The position numbers and the translations under genes were made by a program. From Rhodobacter sp. 24-YEA-8 (lineage in GTDB: Bacteria > Pseudomonadota > Alphaproteobacteria > Rhodobacterales > Rhodobacteraceae): a stretch of 64,000 bases of DNA. The notes under the pieces are model-generated. The model searched no databases. It worked only from the letters and a program-made list of their open reading frames with translations, and had not been told where the DNA came from. The stretch covers positions 216,982 through 280,981 of the forward strand of contig NZ_FNSK01000003.1 in NCBI RefSeq assembly GCF_900105075.1. Direction: 5' to 3'. Positions 61,366 through 64,000 of this stretch are shown here, one piece after another; position 1 is the first letter of the stretch, and each line of letters starts with the position of its first letter.

Positions 61366-62295
61366 ATGACCCAGAGCACCGCACCACGCTACAGCGGCAT
61401 CTTCCCCGTTGTCCCCACCATCTTCGCCGAAGACGGCAGCATTGATCTGCCCGGCCAATTGCGTGCCGTCGACTTCATGATCGATTCCGGTGTCGATGGC
61501 CTGTCGATCCTGGCAAACTACTCTGAACAGTTCCTGCTCTCGGATGACGAACGCGCGATCCTGACCCGCTCCATTTTGGAACATGCCGGCGGCCGGGTGC
61601 CGGTTATCGTCACCACCAGCCATTACAGCACCCGGATCTGCATCGAGCGCAGCATGGCTGCCGAAGCGATGGGTGCGGCCATGGTGATGGTGCTGCCACC
61701 CTATCACGGCGCAACCCTGCGGGTGGCCGAGCCGCTGATCTATGAGTATTTCGCCCGGCTCTCGGATGCGATCAATATCCCGATCATGTATCAGGATGCG
61801 CCGATCAGCGGCACCAGCCTGTCTGCCGCAAGCCTTGCCAATATGGCGCGCGAGATCGAGCAGCTCAGCTATTTCAAGATCGAAGTGCCCGGCACCGCAG
61901 CCAAGCTGCGCGAACTGATCCGCCTTGGCGGGGATGCGGTCGAAGGCCCCTGGGATGGCGAAGAGGCGATTACACTGATGCCCGATCTTGATGCCGGCGC
62001 CACCGGCTCGATGACCGGCGGGGCCTATGCAGACGGGTTGCGCCCGATCATCGTAGCACATCGTGAGGGGCGCCGCGACGAGGCGCTGGACGGCTATCGC
62101 AACTGGCTTCCTCTGATCAATTATGAGAACCGGCAAAGCGGGCTTCTGGCCTGCAAAACCCTGATGGAAGAGGGTGGTGTGATCAAATGCGCCGCGCCGC
62201 GGCATCCGTTCGCACCGATGACACCGGAAACCCGCGCAGGGCTGCTGGATCTGGCCCGCCGTCTCGACCCGCTGGTTCTGCACTGGGGTCGCTGA
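61366..62295 (+). CDS. L-2-keto-3-deoxyarabonate dehydratase-type DHDPS-family enzyme
   Basis: 309 residues, a TIM-barrel Schiff-base enzyme of the DapA/NanA superfamily. N-terminus GIFPVVPTIFAEDGSIDLPG, then IVTTSHYSTRICIERSMAAE, MYQDAPISGTSLSA (Tyr), the Schiff-base Lys in LSYFKIEVPGTAAK, and the characteristic LGGDAVEGPWDGEEAITLMP and GATGSMTGGAYADGLRPIIV. The length and these stretches resemble the L-KDA dehydratase of the non-phosphorylative L-arabinose pathway (known from Azospirillum), which yields 2-oxoglutarate semialdehyde. The aldehyde dehydrogenase beginning at 63947 would complete the path to 2-oxoglutarate. Confidence 0.85.
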   Translation: MTQSTAPRYSGIFPVVPTIFAEDGSIDLPGQLRAVDFMIDSGVDGLSILANYSEQFLLSDDERAILTRSILEHAGGRVPVIVTTSHYSTRICIERSMAAEAMGAAMVMVLPPYHGATLRVAEPLIYEYFARLSDAINIPIMYQDAPISGTSLSAASLANMAREIEQLSYFKIEVPGTAAKLRELIRLGGDAVEGPWDGEEAITLMPDLDAGATGSMTGGAYADGLRPIIVAHREGRRDEALDGYRNWLPLINYENRQSGLLACKTLMEEGGVIKCAAPRHPFAPMTPETRAGLLDLARRLDPLVLHWGR

Positions 62296-62424
62296 AGCCG
62301 AACTGACGCCCCGGTGTTGCGCTCTGGCAGTGCATGTCACAGGGGCGCTTGTCCTTCCCCGCCTTCCGGGGGGATGGTTGTGCGAGGGGGGGTGTCCCCT
62401 GTCGCCGCCATGACGGAGAGAAAG

Positions 62425-63357
62425 ATGGTCGTTTCGGTAAGCAGGATCCTCAGTCGCCTGAGAATGCGTCAGTTCAGCCTGCTGGTTGCACTTGATCAGC
62501 ATCGATCACTACGCCGCGCGGCGGCAGAACTGGCGATCACCCAATCGGCCGCCAGCAAGGCGCTTGCCGAAATCGAGGACATAATCGGCTCGGTGCTGTT
62601 CGAGCGTTCTCCCTCCGGCCTCAGCCCGACCGAACTCGGGCAATGTCTGATCCGTTATGCCTGGCTGATGCGGGCCGATGTGGAATCCATGTGTATCGAG
62701 ATCGGCACCATCCAGCTTGGCCATGCCCGGCGGCTCTCGGTCGGAACCATCATGGGGGCGATCCCCGATGTTTTCGCGCAATCCATCTGCACCTTGCGTG
62801 AGGAATTCCCCGATCTGTCGCTGCAGATCATCGAGGATACCAGCGCCGGCCTTCTGGAAGCGCTGGACCAGAACCGGATCGATCTGGCCATTGGCCGCGT
62901 GATGGTCAGCCCCAATCCCGGCCTTTACAATTATGAACCGCTCTGGACCGAGCCGCTGCATATCGCCGTCGGCAGTCGCCACCCGCTGGCACATATCGAC
63001 AAGCCCGGCCTTGCCGATCTCGCCCGCTACTCCTGGATCGTCTATCCCAGTCTGATGCCGCTGCGCGCCATGCTGGAGCGAACGTTGTCGAATGCCGGAA
63101 TACAGTTGCCGACCAATGTGATCGAGACCTCATCTACCTTCGCGACCGTCGCGCTGCTGGTCCGCGATCCAGGCCTTGTCGCCCTATTGCCGGCAGCGGT
63201 CTGCCGCTTCTTCGAAGCCGAACATGCGCTCAAGATCCTGCCGCTCGACATTCAGGGGAGCAACCCCGATTACGGCATCATCACCCGATCAGGCGGCGCG
63301 CTGAGCGGACCGGCACAGTCGCTTCTCCGCATCCTGCGCGGGGCGCAGGACAGATAA
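62425..63357 (+). CDS. LysR-family transcriptional regulator
   Basis: About 310 residues. LysR winged helix at the N-terminus (MRQFSLLVALDQHRSLRRAA, LAITQSAASKALAEIEDIIG), then a periplasmic-binding-like effector domain (LSVGTIMGAIPDVFAQSI, IDLAIGRVMVSPNPG, LEPLWTEP-like region and VALLPAAVCRFFEAEHALKI). The ATG at 62425 is chosen because GGAGA is seven bases before; the frame extends upstream without a site. It is inside the plus-strand catabolic operon and probably regulates it. Confidence 0.9.
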   Translation: MVVSVSRILSRLRMRQFSLLVALDQHRSLRRAAAELAITQSAASKALAEIEDIIGSVLFERSPSGLSPTELGQCLIRYAWLMRADVESMCIEIGTIQLGHARRLSVGTIMGAIPDVFAQSICTLREEFPDLSLQIIEDTSAGLLEALDQNRIDLAIGRVMVSPNPGLYNYEPLWTEPLHIAVGSRHPLAHIDKPGLADLARYSWIVYPSLMPLRAMLERTLSNAGIQLPTNVIETSSTFATVALLVRDPGLVALLPAAVCRFFEAEHALKILPLDIQGSNPDYGIITRSGGALSGPAQSLLRILRGAQDR

Positions 63358-63428
63358 ACCGCCCTAGTGGTCAGGCTTACGGACCCCGGGTTTCCGACAC
63401 ACAGATCCGTCAAAGGAAGAGAAAAGCC

Positions 63429-63851
63429 ATGCAGGCCGAAACACTGGAAGCGTTGATTGGCACCAGCGTGACGTTCGAGAAAGAGATCTGCGAGACCGAT
63501 GTGCTGGACTTCGCCCGGATCACGCTTGACGATCACCCGAACCATACCGATGAGGCCTATGCCCTTGAAAACGGGCTCGGTGGCCGCATCGTGCAAGGCG
63601 CGCTGCTGGTCGGGCTGATGGCCGGGGCCTCCACCCGCTATCTGTTGAAGGCAGGCCATCCGGGTGTCACCTATGGTTATGAAAAGATCCGCTTTCTGCG
63701 CAGCATCCCGCTCGGAAAGACGCTGAGTGTGCTCTACACCGTGCGCAAAGCTGTTCCCGAAAAATCGAATACCGAAGCCGAGGTCAGGATCAGCCAGGGC
63801 GGGGATCTGGTATGTATCGGCACTCATATCGCCCATTTCCCCAAATTCTGA
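63429..63851 (+). CDS. MaoC-family dehydratase, second copy
   Basis: 140 residues, one hot-dog domain. Catalytic region ARITLDDHPNHTDEAYALEN (Asp, His) and GLGGRIVQGALLVGLMAGAS. It resembles in size and layout the MaoC protein at 53571 but is clearly a distant paralog. AAGGAAGAG lies upstream of the ATG. It stands between LysR and the aldehyde dehydrogenase, so a CoA-ester or a hydroxy-acid step is suspected in this operon as well. Confidence 0.85.
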   Translation: MQAETLEALIGTSVTFEKEICETDVLDFARITLDDHPNHTDEAYALENGLGGRIVQGALLVGLMAGASTRYLLKAGHPGVTYGYEKIRFLRSIPLGKTLSVLYTVRKAVPEKSNTEAEVRISQGGDLVCIGTHIAHFPKF

Positions 63852-63946
63852 CCGCAAGGCTTTGCCGCGCGTCACACATCGCCGCCGCTTCCGCAACCAG
63901 GGCCGCAGCCCCGGGCTGCTTCTCTCTGATCCGTAAGGAATATGAC

Positions 63947-64000
63947 ATGACCTTCACTCCACATGGCCGTCACCTCATCGCCGGGGACTGGGTCGAAACC
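63947..64000 (+). CDS. Aldehyde dehydrogenase, 5' end only (probably 2-oxoglutarate semialdehyde dehydrogenase)
   Basis: The first 18 codons (MTFTPHGRHLIAGDWVET) after AAGGAA; the gene runs off the window. The HLIAGDWV start is the usual N-terminus of NAD(P)-dependent aldehyde dehydrogenases of the 2-oxoglutarate-semialdehyde type, and its position after the keto-deoxyarabonate dehydratase gene agrees. The identification rests on 18 residues and context. Confidence 0.6.
   Translation, partial: MTFTPHGRHLIAGDWVET

Overview
The window looks like an accessory or chromid-like stretch of a GC-rich alphaproteobacterium, most likely a Rhodobacteraceae/Paracoccus-type organism. The reasons are an NepR/EcfG-type general stress response, HWE-family histidine kinases, a cyclic beta-1,2-glucan synthase, type I secretion RTX proteins and TRAP/ABC-fed sugar-acid catabolism. 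No rRNA, tRNA, CRISPR array or replication origin was recognised.

Layout. (1) 0-9 kb: the 3' part of a cyclic beta-1,2-glucan synthase, a transglutaminase-like protein, a three-gene operon of small proteins including a zinc ribbon, a Crp/Fnr regulator and a lone groEL without groES. (2) 9.0-12.8 kb: an IS21-family element whose left end is split by a perfectly delimited IS3-family element. Its right end abuts a hybrid histidine kinase that has lost everything up to the phospho-accepting histidine. (3) 14.6-24.1 kb: a one-directional type I secretion locus on the minus strand, in transcription order LuxR-type regulator, RTX protein, small acidic protein, giant RTX protein, ABC exporter, HlyD adaptor. 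(4) 24.7-26.5 kb: one complete IS110 transposase gene and one truncated one.

(5) 26.4-44.6 kb is the most interesting part: a general-stress-response island. It carries nepR and an ecfG-like sigma factor behind a perfect GGAAC-N16-CGTT promoter, a giant CheB/CheR/PAS/HWE kinase, and a response regulator that appears to be a PhyR turned inside out (receiver first, sigma-region-2-like domain second). It also has a single-domain response regulator broken by an IS5 insertion and a second HWE kinase. Around these sit likely targets: two BON proteins, SodC, a DUF892 ferritin-like protein, an SDR oxidoreductase, a membrane-bound GMC dehydrogenase with triheme cytochrome, and ExoD. I find GGAAC-N16/17-GGTT promoters in front of four transcription units here (both BON genes, sodC, and the divergent GMC operon/exoD pair, giving five sites), which ties the island together as a regulon.

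(6) 44.8-46.6 kb is a graveyard of IS21, IS3, IS66 and IS481 remnants around a small gene and tatA. (7) 46.8-64 kb is a catabolic region built of two divergent modules. The minus-strand module is a TRAP transporter, MaoC hydratase, IclR regulator, CoA-transferase, fumarate-reductase-like flavoprotein and UxaA-type dehydratase, with a GntR regulator facing it. The plus-strand module is a polar amino-acid-type ABC transporter, a 3-hydroxyisobutyrate-dehydrogenase-type reductase, an L-2-keto-3-deoxyarabonate-dehydratase-type enzyme, a LysR regulator, a second MaoC protein and the first 18 codons of an alpha-ketoglutarate-semialdehyde-type dehydrogenase. The plus module plausibly ends in 2-oxoglutarate; the starting substrate is unknown.
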